DNA of 64,000 nucleotides from assembly GCF_000420805.1 (NCBI RefSeq), contig NZ_ATVQ01000004.1, positions 124,001-188,000 on the forward strand, in the 5' to 3' direction. Positions 49,688 to 58,672 of the stretch are shown here, in pieces. The translations under genes and the position numbers were made by a program. The DNA is from Yaniella halotolerans DSM 15476 (lineage in GTDB: Bacteria; Actinomycetota; Actinomycetes; Actinomycetales; Micrococcaceae). Below the pieces are notes generated by a model. It searched no databases, was not told where the DNA came from, and saw only the letters and a list, made by a program, of their open reading frames with translations. Within the stretch, counting starts at the first letter, position 1. Each line of letters starts with the position of its first letter.

Positions 49688-49960
49688 CTATGGAATATCA
49701 GTAAGTGTTTTCTCCACTCCTGCTATCCGTCGCTCGATTTCAGTAAGGCGGTCCGCCATCGCCTGCTGTGACTTTGCATTCTCGATCAGCGTCTGTCGAA
49801 TATCGCGAACATCACTCACCTTGACATGGTTCGCACCGATTTCTTGCTGCTTGGCGGTGAAGTACTTTCTAACAATCACCACTACGGCAGCAACAACTCC
49901 TGACGCTAACAGCAGGCCAACAGCAATCATCACAATCGGTATAAAAATATCTGGATTCAT
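49688..49960 (-). CDS. Small membrane-anchored coiled-coil protein
   Basis: 90 residues. One N-terminal membrane helix (about 7-32, VMIAVGLLLASGVVAAVVVIV) is followed by a basic stop-transfer residue and a helical, heptad-like polar part (about 40-88, with RDIRQTLIENAKSQQ and LTEIERRIAGVEKTL). The ATG overlaps the stop of the helix-turn-helix gene upstream by 4 nt, so both products are made together. No family is recognised; it could be a membrane partner or sensor for the regulator. Confidence 0.7.
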   Translation of the reverse strand: MNPDIFIPIVMIAVGLLLASGVVAAVVVIVRKYFTAKQQEIGANHVKVSDVRDIRQTLIENAKSQQAMADRLTEIERRIAGVEKTLTDIP

Positions 49961-50268
49961 GAAGCCCCCTCTTCATTGTCTAAAGCTTGAAAAGTTTCAA
50001 CAGCTTGTCGAATAGTTTCCTGGTTGACGATGAGATGAAAATCCTCAACTCGTAACTGACGCATCGCCTTACCCTCGTCGGACAACAACAGCTCACTAGA
50101 AATGAACCCTGCCTCTTCGAGCTTCTTCGTGTGCATGTAAAGCAATGCCCGTGACATCCCCACCCGCCTAGCCAGCTCGCTCACATGAAGCGGTTCATGC
50201 GCCAGCTCCGCAATGATCCGCATCCTCTGAGGGCTGGCAACAGCCGTCAACTGTGCACTCAGATCCAA
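49957..50268 (-). CDS. ArsR-like winged-helix regulator
   Basis: 103 residues with a winged helix-turn-helix: ASPQRMRIIAELAHEPLHV and SELARRVGMSRALLYMHTKKLEEAGFI, near residues 11-56. No Cys metal site typical of metal-sensing ArsR proteins is present, so a non-metal signal is likely. The TTG start has GGGAGG seven nt upstream. A near-perfect palindrome overlaps its promoter. The next gene, a membrane protein, is coupled by a 4-nt overlap. It lies inside the tRNA-Arg mini-island. Confidence 0.85.
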   Translation of the reverse strand: MDLSAQLTAVASPQRMRIIAELAHEPLHVSELARRVGMSRALLYMHTKKLEEAGFISSELLLSDEGKAMRQLRVEDFHLIVNQETIRQAVETFQALDNEEGAS

Positions 50269-50283
50269 GTTCCACCTCCCATG

Positions 50284-50301
50284 TGTAAGTTTATACTAAC
50301 A
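50284..50301. promoter_or_regulatory. Operator-like palindrome upstream of the ArsR-like gene
   Basis: TGTAAGT (50284-50290) and ACTAACA (50295-50301) form an inverted repeat with six of seven pairs matching around TTAT. It lies 16-33 bp before the start codon and overlaps a TATAAA-like stretch on the minus strand, the usual place for an autorepressor site. Function is inferred. Confidence 0.5.
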
Positions 50302-50470
50302 GATGGAATATATGAATTTCGAAACTCGTTATTGCCATCCGCAACGAAGCGCTCCACCTAGACCCTCACCTGAGCAGTCACAGACGAAAGAGGTCGAGCT
50401 CAGCATCCGAGACGGGCATACCCGGCTTGAATGCCTGTATTAGTCCACCGATAAAAAGTAGGGTTTCTAC

Positions 50471-50701
50471 ATGCCTAAACTCCCCGTAGAAATTGAAGCA
50501 ACAGATCACATCGAAGCCAGACAAATCGAGGCAATCTACCAACGGGGCGAAAGACATCAGGTTTTAGAGGACGAAGTTACGGAGGCAGTATGGAGCAAAG
50601 GATGGACACCCGTTGGGAAACCGATCTTTATCGGTTTAAGTAATGGCGCACCAGTGCTCTACCGATTTGAGGTGCCAGTGGAAACCAGCATCGGCGGATA
50701 G
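50471..50701 (+). CDS. Unknown 76-residue protein in the mini-island
   Basis: Small soluble acidic protein beginning MPKLPVEIEATDHIEARQIEA, with a central VLEDEVTEAVWSKGW and a C-terminal beta-like VLYRFEVPVETSIGG. A weak AGGG site lies about eight nt upstream. It ends 20 bp before the second tRNA repeat. No family is recognised. It could be cargo of the island or a remnant. Confidence 0.5.
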   Translation: MPKLPVEIEATDHIEARQIEAIYQRGERHQVLEDEVTEAVWSKGWTPVGKPIFIGLSNGAPVLYRFEVPVETSIGG

Positions 50702-50720
50702 CAACGTCCTCCATGCGATT

Positions 50721-50762
50721 CCTACAGAGAAGGTCGCACGTTCGAATCGTGTCGGGGACACC
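50721..50762 (+). repeat. Direct repeat copy 2 (att-like)
   Basis: Matches the copy at 49463-49504 at 39 of 42 positions; GAAGGTCGCACGTTCG begins the best-conserved part. It has no 5' tRNA half and is not a functional tRNA. It probably marks the far end of an integrated segment. Confidence 0.8.
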
Positions 50763-50816
50763 ATTGCTACTCAGTTCTGGCAAGCACCTGAACCTTATAA
50801 AGTACTGACAATCGCG

Positions 50817-50835
50817 TGAGGTAAGCCTTACATAT
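50817..50835. promoter_or_regulatory. DtxR/IdeR-type iron box upstream of dps
   Basis: TGAGGTAAGCCTTACATAT fits the degenerate 19-bp iron-regulator box (TWAGGTWAGSCTWACCTWA) at 16 of 19 positions, and its core GTAAG-C-CTTAC is perfectly symmetrical. It lies about 117 bp before the dps start. A dtxR-type gene is present at 55832. Iron-dependent repression or activation of dps is therefore likely but not shown. Confidence 0.6.
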
Positions 50836-50951
50836 CTTGCGACGCCCTGAGAAAAGGTATTGAGTAGAGACTGAGGGTAGAACCTTACAGAGACATGATC
50901 CGTCGTCGCGACATGGCAGACCGCCAACTTCAGCGGCAGAAAGGTTACTCA

Positions 50952-51470
50952 ATGACTGACAACTACGCAGATTACACCACCCCCGGCATGGATTTCGAAG
51001 ACAGCCACCGCATCACCGATATCTTGCAGGTACGTCTCCATGCCCTTAATGACCTACACCTTACGCTCAAACACGCCCACTGGAACGTGGTCGGACCGGA
51101 CTTCATTTCTGTTCATGAGATGCTCGATCCACAGGTAAATGAAGTTCGTGCATGGGCCGACCTGGTCGCTGAACGCATCGCGACCATGGGTGCGTCTCCC
51201 AAAGGCACCCCCGGATCGATCGTCACCGGCCGCACGTGGGAAGACTACGCAATCAATCGCGGCTCGACCTTAGCGCATATCTCGGCACTGAACGACGTCT
51301 ACACCGGCGTCATCCAGGACTTCCGCAATGCCATAGCCGAAACCGGCAAGGCGGACCCGATGACCGAAGATATTCTTGTTGAGATCACCCGCGGGCTTGA
51401 ACTGTTCCAGTGGTTCCTGCGCTCATTTATCACCAAGTCGGACGGCACACTCAACCCAGTGTCTGAGTAA
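50952..51470 (+). CDS. dps: Dps-family DNA-binding ferritin
   Basis: 172 residues. Stores iron and protects DNA against peroxide as a dodecamer. The ferroxidase residues are in LKHAHWNVVGPDF near 38-50 and HEMLDPQVNEVRAWADLVAERIATMG near 54-79. ATG 50952 is preceded by AAAGG; the longer frame from 50895 is not supported. The iron box upstream and a strong terminator after it suggest a single-gene unit. It lies just past the tRNA-Arg mini-island. Confidence 0.93.
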   Translation: MTDNYADYTTPGMDFEDSHRITDILQVRLHALNDLHLTLKHAHWNVVGPDFISVHEMLDPQVNEVRAWADLVAERIATMGASPKGTPGSIVTGRTWEDYAINRGSTLAHISALNDVYTGVIQDFRNAIAETGKADPMTEDILVEITRGLELFQWFLRSFITKSDGTLNPVSE

Positions 51471-51484
51471 ATCCGATTATTCAC

Positions 51485-51522
51485 AAACCGTGCGCGGTCC
51501 CGCTTGGGGCCGCGCACGGTTT
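51485..51522 (+). terminator. dps terminator
   Basis: AAACCGTGCGCGG (51485-51497) pairs with CCGCGCACGGTTT (51510-51522), and extra CCC/GGG pairing inside the loop is possible. It ends in a short T-run. Confidence 0.92.
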
Positions 51523-51660
51523 TTGGTTAAACAAACAGTTCACGCCCAACAGCTCTGGTCGAGGTCGGCCCAAGTTTGCAAGCATGGAAGGCAGCACGCT
51601 TCGATAAAGGTGCGATGAACTGGAGAAATCCTCCCCGACTTTTGAAAGGCAGGATGAACC

Positions 51661-52299
51661 GTGGCTGAAACTATCGCCGGGGTGACAATCCCCGACAGCA
51701 AGATGGCTCAGGACGCCACCGCACTAGTGCGCGACGTTGCCAATGATCTGATCTTTGACCACTCACGCAGGACGTTTCTCTTCGGCTCGTTGCGAGGCAT
51801 GGAGGAAGGTTTGCGTTACGATTCGGAACTACTCTATGTCGGTGCGATGTTCCACGATCTGGGGCTCACAGATACCTATCGTCGCACTGACCAACGGTTC
51901 GAAATCGATGCTGCCGATGTTGCCCGCGATTTCCTGAAAGAATATGGCCTGGATGGCGATGCTGCCGACACCGTGTGGGCGGCCATTGCGTTGCACACGA
52001 CGCCAGAAATTCCTCTCCATATGCAGTCCGAAGTCGCGCTAGTGACTCGCGGTGTAGAACTCGATGTATTGGGGATCGGGTACCATTCACTCACACCCGA
52101 GCAGCGTGAAGCCGTCGTTGAAGCACATCCGCGTCCAGATTTTAAGAATAAAATCCTTGCGGCCTTCACCCACGGCCTCAAAGACCGCCCGGAAACTACG
52201 TTTGGAAACGTCAAAGCTGATGTTCTCGAGCACTTCCTACCGGGTTTCCAACGTGGTGACTTCGTCGAGGTCATCCGCGACAACCCCTGGCCGGAATAA
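51661..52299 (+). CDS. HD-domain hydrolase (cyanamide hydratase-like)
   Basis: 212 residues. The metal-binding set is visible: FDHSRRTFLFG near 33-43, the doublet AMFHDLGL near 62-69, and IALHTTPEIP near 108-117. This order resembles small HD proteins of the cyanamide-hydratase type rather than nucleotidases. The reaction is unknown here. GTG is the start, with AGGCAGGA upstream. It stands alone after the dps terminator. Confidence 0.84.
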   Translation: MAETIAGVTIPDSKMAQDATALVRDVANDLIFDHSRRTFLFGSLRGMEEGLRYDSELLYVGAMFHDLGLTDTYRRTDQRFEIDAADVARDFLKEYGLDGDAADTVWAAIALHTTPEIPLHMQSEVALVTRGVELDVLGIGYHSLTPEQREAVVEAHPRPDFKNKILAAFTHGLKDRPETTFGNVKADVLEHFLPGFQRGDFVEVIRDNPWPE

Positions 52300-52413
52300 G
52301 CAGAACTCGCTGATTATTCCCACCCGATTCGCTGCGCAAAGATACCATAGCGTTGATCCCAAAATGTTTCGGGAGTCATCTGTGTACTATCCAAATCATT
52401 CTCCTGACTCGAG

Positions 52414-54267
52414 TTATTCAAACTGTGTTGCATACAGCTCGGCATACCGCTGCCCCGCAGCCAATAACTCTTGGTGCGTCCCCCGTTCAGCAATGCGGCC
52501 GTCCTCAACGACGAGAATCTCGTCAGCCTTAACAATCGTGGAGAGCCGGTGTGCAATAACCAACGCGGTGCGTGCCTCGAGTGCTTTATCTAAGGCCTGC
52601 TGTACTGCGGCTTCATTGGTGGCGTCCAACGACGCGGTCGCTTCATCCAGAATCACTGCCTCCGGGGCTGCGATCAGCAAGCGGGCTATCGCCAGGCGTT
52701 GACGCTCCCCACCGGACAGCCGGTAACCGCGCTCCCCCACAATGGTATCGAGGCCATCGGGCATCGCCCCAACCACTTCGGTTAACCGTGCATGTTGCAG
52801 AATCTCCCAGATATGCACGTCATCGACGGCACGGTGCCCCAGGGTGAGGTTGTCGCGGATCGACGCGTGAAACAGGTGCGAATCTTGAGTCACCATACCA
52901 ACGCGATCATGAATGTCTACGGCCTTAGCTTCACGTAGATCAACCCCATTGAGTTTGATGGATCCGCCGGTGACGTCATAGAGCCGAGAGACAAGACTAG
53001 CGATCGTGGATTTACCGGCCCCCGAGGAACCAACTAACGCAACGGTCTGCCCAGGATCCACGGTGAAGTTGATCCCGTGCAGCACTTGGCCTGAGGACCG
53101 ATCATCCAGGACCGCAACCTCTTCGAGACTCGCAAGAGATACCTCAGATGCCGCAGGATACTCAAAATTGACGTCCTCGAATTCAATACGGACACCGCCT
53201 GCTGGAATCGCTTGGGGGTCCTCCGGGTCAGTGATCATCGGTTTGAGATCTAACACTTCAAAGATTCGTTCAAAGGAAACCAACGCGCTCATGAGTTCCA
53301 CACGAGCGGTTGCTAGTCCTGTCAGTGGTGCATAGAGCCTTGTCAATAGCAACGCCATCGTTACGACGTCACCAGCGTTGAGGCCGCCTGTCAGTGCCTG
53401 ATACCCGCCAATACCGTAAACAGCTGCCAGGGCCAGCGCTGATACCATCGTCAAGATGGTCATGAAGACTGAAGTCCACACGCTGATCTGGACTCCGGAG
53501 GAACGCACACTATCCGCCCGAGCAGCGAAGATCTCTGACTCATGTTGCTGTTCACCAAAGAGCTTGACCAAAGTTGCACCCGGAGCGGAGAAACGTTCGG
53601 TCATCTGGTCGCCCATGGTCGCGTTACGTTTGGCACGCTCGCGAGTCAGCACCGCTAATCGGGAACCAAGTGAGCGCGCTGGGAAAAGAAACACAGGCAA
53701 CAGTACAAGCGACACCAGGGTGATTTGCCATGAGGTGGTCAGCATGACGACCAGGGTTACAGCCAACGTGACGACATTCATCACCACGGTTGGCAGCGTT
53801 CGGGCGATAGCCGTCTGGGCACCAATGACATCGTTATTGAGCCGAGACACAAGCGCGCCTGTTCGTGCACGAGTAAAGAATGCGATAGGCATTGTCTGCA
53901 CATGTGTGAAAACGGTGGTGCGCAGATCAAATATCGTACGTTCTCCAAGGGAAGCAGACTGCCATCGTGAGATCACATCGAGAATGGCTTCAACGACTGC
54001 AACGGCTGCGATTAGCAGCGCAAGGCGGATGACGACGCCTACATCGGATCCATCAACAATCGCGTTGACAACGTCGCCTGCCAAGATGGGCGATACGACT
54101 GTGAGAACCGCTCCGAGCGCTGAGACGGTCAGGTAGATGATCAATCTGGCGCGGTACCGCGAAATAAATGACCAGGATCGACGTATTGTGCCCGGTTTCA
54201 GCGAGTGGCCGCCCTTACCGTATTGCATTCCACCCAGGGCAGCTCTGCCCGCATGGCTCATACTCAT
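52414..54267 (-). CDS. ABC exporter, fused permease-ATPase (MsbA/LmrA type)
   Basis: 617-residue half-transporter. About six membrane helices fill residues 30-340. The ATPase domain has Walker A VGSSGAGKSTIASLV near 411-425, the signature LSGGERQRLAIARLL near 515-529 and Walker B AVILDEATASLD near 535-546, with the switch His in VIAHRLSTI. It forms a homodimer, probably exporting a lipid or drug. The ATG is followed by a second Met two codons on. The substrate is not evident. Confidence 0.92.
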   Translation of the reverse strand: MSMSHAGRAALGGMQYGKGGHSLKPGTIRRSWSFISRYRARLIIYLTVSALGAVLTVVSPILAGDVVNAIVDGSDVGVVIRLALLIAAVAVVEAILDVISRWQSASLGERTIFDLRTTVFTHVQTMPIAFFTRARTGALVSRLNNDVIGAQTAIARTLPTVVMNVVTLAVTLVVMLTTSWQITLVSLVLLPVFLFPARSLGSRLAVLTRERAKRNATMGDQMTERFSAPGATLVKLFGEQQHESEIFAARADSVRSSGVQISVWTSVFMTILTMVSALALAAVYGIGGYQALTGGLNAGDVVTMALLLTRLYAPLTGLATARVELMSALVSFERIFEVLDLKPMITDPEDPQAIPAGGVRIEFEDVNFEYPAASEVSLASLEEVAVLDDRSSGQVLHGINFTVDPGQTVALVGSSGAGKSTIASLVSRLYDVTGGSIKLNGVDLREAKAVDIHDRVGMVTQDSHLFHASIRDNLTLGHRAVDDVHIWEILQHARLTEVVGAMPDGLDTIVGERGYRLSGGERQRLAIARLLIAAPEAVILDEATASLDATNEAAVQQALDKALEARTALVIAHRLSTIVKADEILVVEDGRIAERGTHQELLAAGQRYAELYATQFE

Positions 54268-54322
54268 GAGTTATTCAATTCCCTTCACTGCTCCGCCACA
54301 TGTCAACACCAAATGTTGGGAA

Positions 54323-54574
54323 CTATTCCCGGCTGGTGTTCTTGCGCATGAAACCCACAGATGCGGCGTGAGCTTTGTCGAAGGGTGCCATGCCGCCACC
54401 TTCCGCGAGGCCTGCAGCATAGCCAGCGATAAACCCAACGAGCAGGTAATCCCGTTGTGGGTCATCATTGATGTTGTGGGCGACCGTCTGGAGGGCGGCA
54501 ATATCGACGGCTACGGGGTCGATTTCTAAAGACTGGAGGAGTTGGTTCGCCCACTCAGGCAGGGTTTGAGACAC
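54323..54574 (-). CDS. DUF6457-type small protein
   Basis: 83-residue protein resembling the DUF6457 domain that often accompanies molybdenum-cofactor genes. LPEWANQLLQSLEIDPVAVDIAALQTVAHNI near 5-35 and DYLLVGFIAGYAAGLAEGG near 42-60 match its helical layout. No molybdenum genes are nearby, so a link is only suggested. It is followed by the ABC exporter after a 55-bp gap and preceded by a hairpin that probably ends the nlpC transcript. Confidence 0.6.
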   Translation of the reverse strand: MSQTLPEWANQLLQSLEIDPVAVDIAALQTVAHNINDDPQRDYLLVGFIAGYAAGLAEGGGMAPFDKAHAASVGFMRKNTSRE

Positions 54575-54596
54575 GTCATAGACTTTCTGTTAAATG

Positions 54597-54635
54597 CATC
54601 AAGGTCTCTCCTGTTTTCCAGAAGAGACCTTGATG
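54597..54635. terminator. Hairpin between nlpC/P60 and DUF6457 genes
   Basis: CATCAAGGTCTCT (54597-54609) pairs perfectly with AGAGACCTTGATG (54623-54635) around a 13-nt loop. It lies between the two minus-strand genes and lacks a long T-run, so it may be a partial terminator or an mRNA-stabilising stem. Confidence 0.65.
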
Positions 54636-54658
54636 GTGCAGTTGTATAAAGAGAAGAC

Positions 54659-55483
54659 CTAGCCGGTGTAGGTGTAGTAACCCATCAGTGGGTTACGAGT
54701 GACGTTGTGCAGGATGGTGCCGGTCGATGGGTTCTGTGCACCGATCATCTGGCCGTTGCCAACGTAGATGCCAACGTGACCGCCACCGTTTTGGAAGACG
54801 AGGTCACCTGGCTGTGGACTGGAGGTACGAGTGAATTGACCCGAGCCTAGGATGGCTGAAGTGCTGGATGGAATGTTGATTCCAGCCTGTGCGTAGGCCC
54901 ATGCGGTGAAACCGGAGCAGTCCCAGCCGCCCGGTCCTTTGCCGCCCCAGACGTATGGGGTGCCGATACCTGAGTAGGCAGCTGAGACAACTGCACCTAA
55001 GGAACCGGATGATGAAGGGGCTGGTGCTTCCTGAGTCTGGGTGGTCGAAGCGGTTTCAGTTTCGCTTTGAGTTTCACTCTGGCTCTGGGTGGAAGATTCG
55101 TTTGCGGTTTCGCGCGTTACCGGAGTGAGATCGGCTTCTTCAGTCGATTCGGTTTCTGGTGCTGGCTCGGGTTCTGGTTCCGTGTACTGCGATTCAAGAT
55201 CTGCACGGTTCAGGTCCAGTGCGCCAGGTTCAGCGGAGATAACATCCGCATTACGAGAAGTGCGTTCCAGCTTGAAGTTTGTGGCTGGCAGAGTCGATGT
55301 TTCACGATCAGTCTGCACAGGGGCAGCGTTAGCTGCTGGGGGTACGGCTAGAACCATGCCGGAGGCTGCTGCAAGAACTGCTGCCTGGCGGCCTGAGCGA
55401 CCGATGACCTGAGTCATGGCCCCTAGCGTTGCGCCCTTCTCAGGAGTTGCACGGTGACGTGCGGTTGAAATGCGCTTCGACAC
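54659..55483 (-). CDS. Secreted NlpC/P60 cell-wall endopeptidase
   Basis: 274 residues. A long N-terminal signal region (about 1-55, ending near PPAANAAP) and a Ser/Thr/Glu/Gln-rich linker (about 85-155) precede the catalytic domain. The latter holds WDCSGFTAWAYAQAG (nucleophile Cys near 190) and GGGHVGIYVGNGQM (His near 237). It cleaves peptide bonds in peptidoglycan stems. The charged N-terminus before the hydrophobic stretch is long but normal for the family. Regulation may come from the 350-bp upstream region. Confidence 0.9.
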   Translation of the reverse strand: MSKRISTARHRATPEKGATLGAMTQVIGRSGRQAAVLAAASGMVLAVPPAANAAPVQTDRETSTLPATNFKLERTSRNADVISAEPGALDLNRADLESQYTEPEPEPAPETESTEEADLTPVTRETANESSTQSQSETQSETETASTTQTQEAPAPSSSGSLGAVVSAAYSGIGTPYVWGGKGPGGWDCSGFTAWAYAQAGINIPSSTSAILGSGQFTRTSSPQPGDLVFQNGGGHVGIYVGNGQMIGAQNPSTGTILHNVTRNPLMGYYTYTG

Positions 55484-55831
55484 TTGAGTTTACCTCTCTC
55501 ATGTGCTGCAAGACCTTGAGCCTCACTCCGCCATGAACATATTTATACAACTGCTATGTTTTGCCTGCCAGCCGCGGAGTACAAAGCAAACTGGTGGCCG
55601 GTGCGAAAGCCTATTCTGCTCAGGCACCGAGAGTTAGCTTAGTGCAAGCAAAACAAAATGTCACGTTCGCATAACATTTAGTTGACAATCTTCGCTACCT
55701 GATCCGACACTTCCGCGCGTTCATGCGGCACAATTCGTATAACAACTTGTGATATTTCCATAACAGCGCGTTATTTCGGGGCAAACGAAGCCCTATTGGA
55801 CCCCATATATATTCGGTAGATCACAATTTGG
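55484..55831. other. AT-rich regulatory region upstream of the P60 gene
   Basis: About 350 bp, less GC-rich than surrounding genes, between the dtxR stop and the P60 start. ATAAC (55760-55764) and GTTAT (55770-55774) form an inverted repeat with a 5-nt spacer. ATAAC also occurs twice more in this stretch (near 55671 and 55739). No small gene was seen. A c-di-AMP (ydaO) riboswitch was sought on the minus strand and not supported. Confidence 0.5.
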
Positions 55832-56563
55832 TTACTTGACGCGAACAACCCGAACGTGCGCTGCGGTATCGTCAGAGATCTCAAGTCCCAGATCGGAAAA
55901 ATCTTGCACGTCTCCGGGAAGCTGTGGTCCGCGCTCAATCGTCCGCACGGCTACATAGCCGTCCGCGGACTCTGCAGCCAACACCGCACCAGGCTGAATG
56001 CCCGCCGCAGCAAACTGCGTGAGCAACTCTGGGTCCGTCTGGATGGCCTCAGTCAGCACTTTCACCTCGAAATTGCCTGGCTGCTCCAACGCAACGGTCA
56101 GCGGCTCGCCTTCGTACGTAGCGGGCTCAAGGCCCGTGGCGGGACCACCGAGTTCTTCAAGCAACGGGATTTGGTTGCCAAACGGCGAGCTTTCAGGTGA
56201 ATCAAGCAAGACCATAAGGCGAGCTTCCACCTGATCACTCATCACATGCTCCCACCGGCACGCCTCATCATGAACATAGGGCCAGTCCAAGCCAATCACA
56301 TCTGCAAGGAGCCGTTCTGCAAGGCGGTGTTTCCGCATGACCGTCGCCGCTGCGTTCAAGCCTTCATCCGTCAGTTCCAAACGACGGTCCGATGCAACAT
56401 GCAGTAAGCCGTCACGCTCCATCCGTGCCACCGTCTGCGACACCGTGGGACCGGAATGTTCCAGACGCTCGGCAATTCGCGCCCGCAACGGCGCGATGCC
56501 TTCCTCCATCAATTCATAGATGGTGCGTAAGTACATTTCAGTTGTATCGATTAGATCTACCAC
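55832..56563 (-). CDS. dtxR: Iron-dependent repressor DtxR/IdeR
   Basis: 243 residues from GTG 56563, preceded by AAGGA. With this start the metal ligands fall at the Corynebacterium DtxR numbering: Met10, His79, Glu83, His98, Cys102, Glu105, His106. Cys102 marks the iron type rather than MntR. The N-terminal winged helix has IAERLEHSGPTVSQTVARMERDG near 30-52. A C-terminal SH3-like domain closes the protein. It should control iron genes such as dps, which carries a matching box. The longer frame to 56611 has no family match. Confidence 0.93.
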   Translation of the reverse strand: MVDLIDTTEMYLRTIYELMEEGIAPLRARIAERLEHSGPTVSQTVARMERDGLLHVASDRRLELTDEGLNAAATVMRKHRLAERLLADVIGLDWPYVHDEACRWEHVMSDQVEARLMVLLDSPESSPFGNQIPLLEELGGPATGLEPATYEGEPLTVALEQPGNFEVKVLTEAIQTDPELLTQFAAAGIQPGAVLAAESADGYVAVRTIERGPQLPGDVQDFSDLGLEISDDTAAHVRVVRVK

Positions 56564-56793
56564 TGCCCACGTTCCTTCATCTGCGCTGCGATCTGAATGC
56601 CGCTGGACCAATTAATCCACATTTATCATACGTACCCGACCATGCTGGAACGAGACCTTATCAACAGCCTTTCGCGAAGGGCTGTCGGATTGACCACGTT
56701 GGACCTGAAAAGCAGTTCATATGACGGCTTATTGTGGAGAATTACACCTGCAACGGTCCACAATAGATCAGGTAACCTGCCACCTTCTGCTAA

Positions 56794-57927
<1,134 letters not shown>

Positions 57928-57943
57928 TCCTTCAGGGTTAAAA

Positions 57944-57997
57944 AGAATGGTGGCCGTTGGCTTGCAAGAACAGGTGCAGGCCAACGGCCACCATTCT
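57944..57997. terminator. Bidirectional terminator serC/DUF3027
   Basis: Perfect 18-bp stem: AGAATGGTGGCCGTTGGC (57944-57961) with its complement at 57980-57997, around an 18-nt loop. On the minus strand it is followed by TTTTT, a good terminator for the DUF3027 gene. It also ends serC. Confidence 0.9.
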
Positions 57998-58018
57998 GTC
58001 TAATGTGTCGTTGGGGCA

Positions 58019-58672
58019 TTAATTTTTCGAGGCTTCAGCACCCTTTGACTTATCGCCTGACTTCTTATTCTTTTTCTGGCGAGCTGCTTTTTGCTTTGCT
58101 CGACGACGCTTGGCGGCACGACGCGCCTGCTTATTCTTTTCTGAGTCGTCTTCAGTTTGCGGCTTCGGTTCCGCCCCAGACTCATCTACGGCTTCAGCTT
58201 CGTCTTCTTGCCCATAGCCGGCCTCTTCGAGCGCTTTTGCTGGGTCTTCGCCGGCGGCAATGGCATCGAGTCGGATACGCTCTTCTTCGGACGCTCGATC
58301 CATCCAGGGCACCCACTCCGGCGCGAGAATAGAATTTTCACCTGGCAACATACCGGATTCGCACACGGTGATCACTTTGGAACGCGGTGCTCGCGCCAGC
58401 GTCGTGAAAAACTCCCAGCCGCCATAGCCGCGAACCTTCGAGGCGAACCGGTGCGTTACCACCCGCTCATCATCGACGACAACACCGATGTGGTCGCCGA
58501 TTTCAGCTTCATCCGCAAAATCTGCAAGCGCAGTACGCGCGATATCAATGGCCTCGGCCAGCGCCACATCAACCCGGGGTTTCCGGCTCACGGTGCGCGG
58601 CGGCCCAAAGGTAGCGCGGGCTTGTTCGGTTGCCGGAACGGTATCTTCTTCTATTTCATGCATCAAATGCAT
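58019..58672 (-). CDS. DUF3027-family protein
   Basis: 217 residues. HRFASKVRGYGGWEFFTTLAR and ILAPEWVPWMDR are the DUF3027 hallmarks, near residues 73-125. The C-terminal third is a low-complexity, Lys/Glu/Ala-rich, highly charged tail that may bind nucleic acid. Function is unknown. The start overlaps the cold-shock gene's end by 17 nt, and this pairing is common in actinobacteria, so the two are translationally linked. Confidence 0.86.
   Translation of the reverse strand: MHLMHEIEEDTVPATEQARATFGPPRTVSRKPRVDVALAEAIDIARTALADFADEAEIGDHIGVVVDDERVVTHRFASKVRGYGGWEFFTTLARAPRSKVITVCESGMLPGENSILAPEWVPWMDRASEEERIRLDAIAAGEDPAKALEEAGYGQEDEAEAVDESGAEPKPQTEDDSEKNKQARRAAKRRRAKQKAARQKKNKKSGDKSKGAEASKN

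Larger units (their letters stand above)
49463..50762. mobile_element. Candidate tRNA-Arg-targeted mini-island
   Basis: A 42-nt segment from the tRNA-Arg anticodon to its end (49463-49504) recurs at 50721-50762 with three mismatches. The last 34 nt (49471-49504 and 50729-50762) differ at one position. The second copy has no tRNA 5' half. Between them lie two small minus-strand genes, a third small plus-strand gene, and no integrase. This matches the attL/attR pattern of tRNA-integrated elements after deletion, or mobilisation in trans by another element. Mobility itself is inferred. Confidence 0.6.

Noticed and set aside
50628-50927. Minus-strand frame ending in GVPDTIRTCDLLCRNR-like sequence
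   Set aside because: It is the reverse translation of the duplicated tRNA-Arg 3' half, a well-known false protein.
54137-54529. 130-codon plus-strand frame
   Set aside because: Overlaps the ABC exporter start and the DUF6457 gene on the opposite strand; no protein-like features.
55484-55831. Possible c-di-AMP (ydaO) riboswitch before the P60 gene
   Set aside because: A GCTAACTC-like segment occurs on the minus strand, but the required preceding helices and GGGTGAAT-type segment are missing and the order is wrong.
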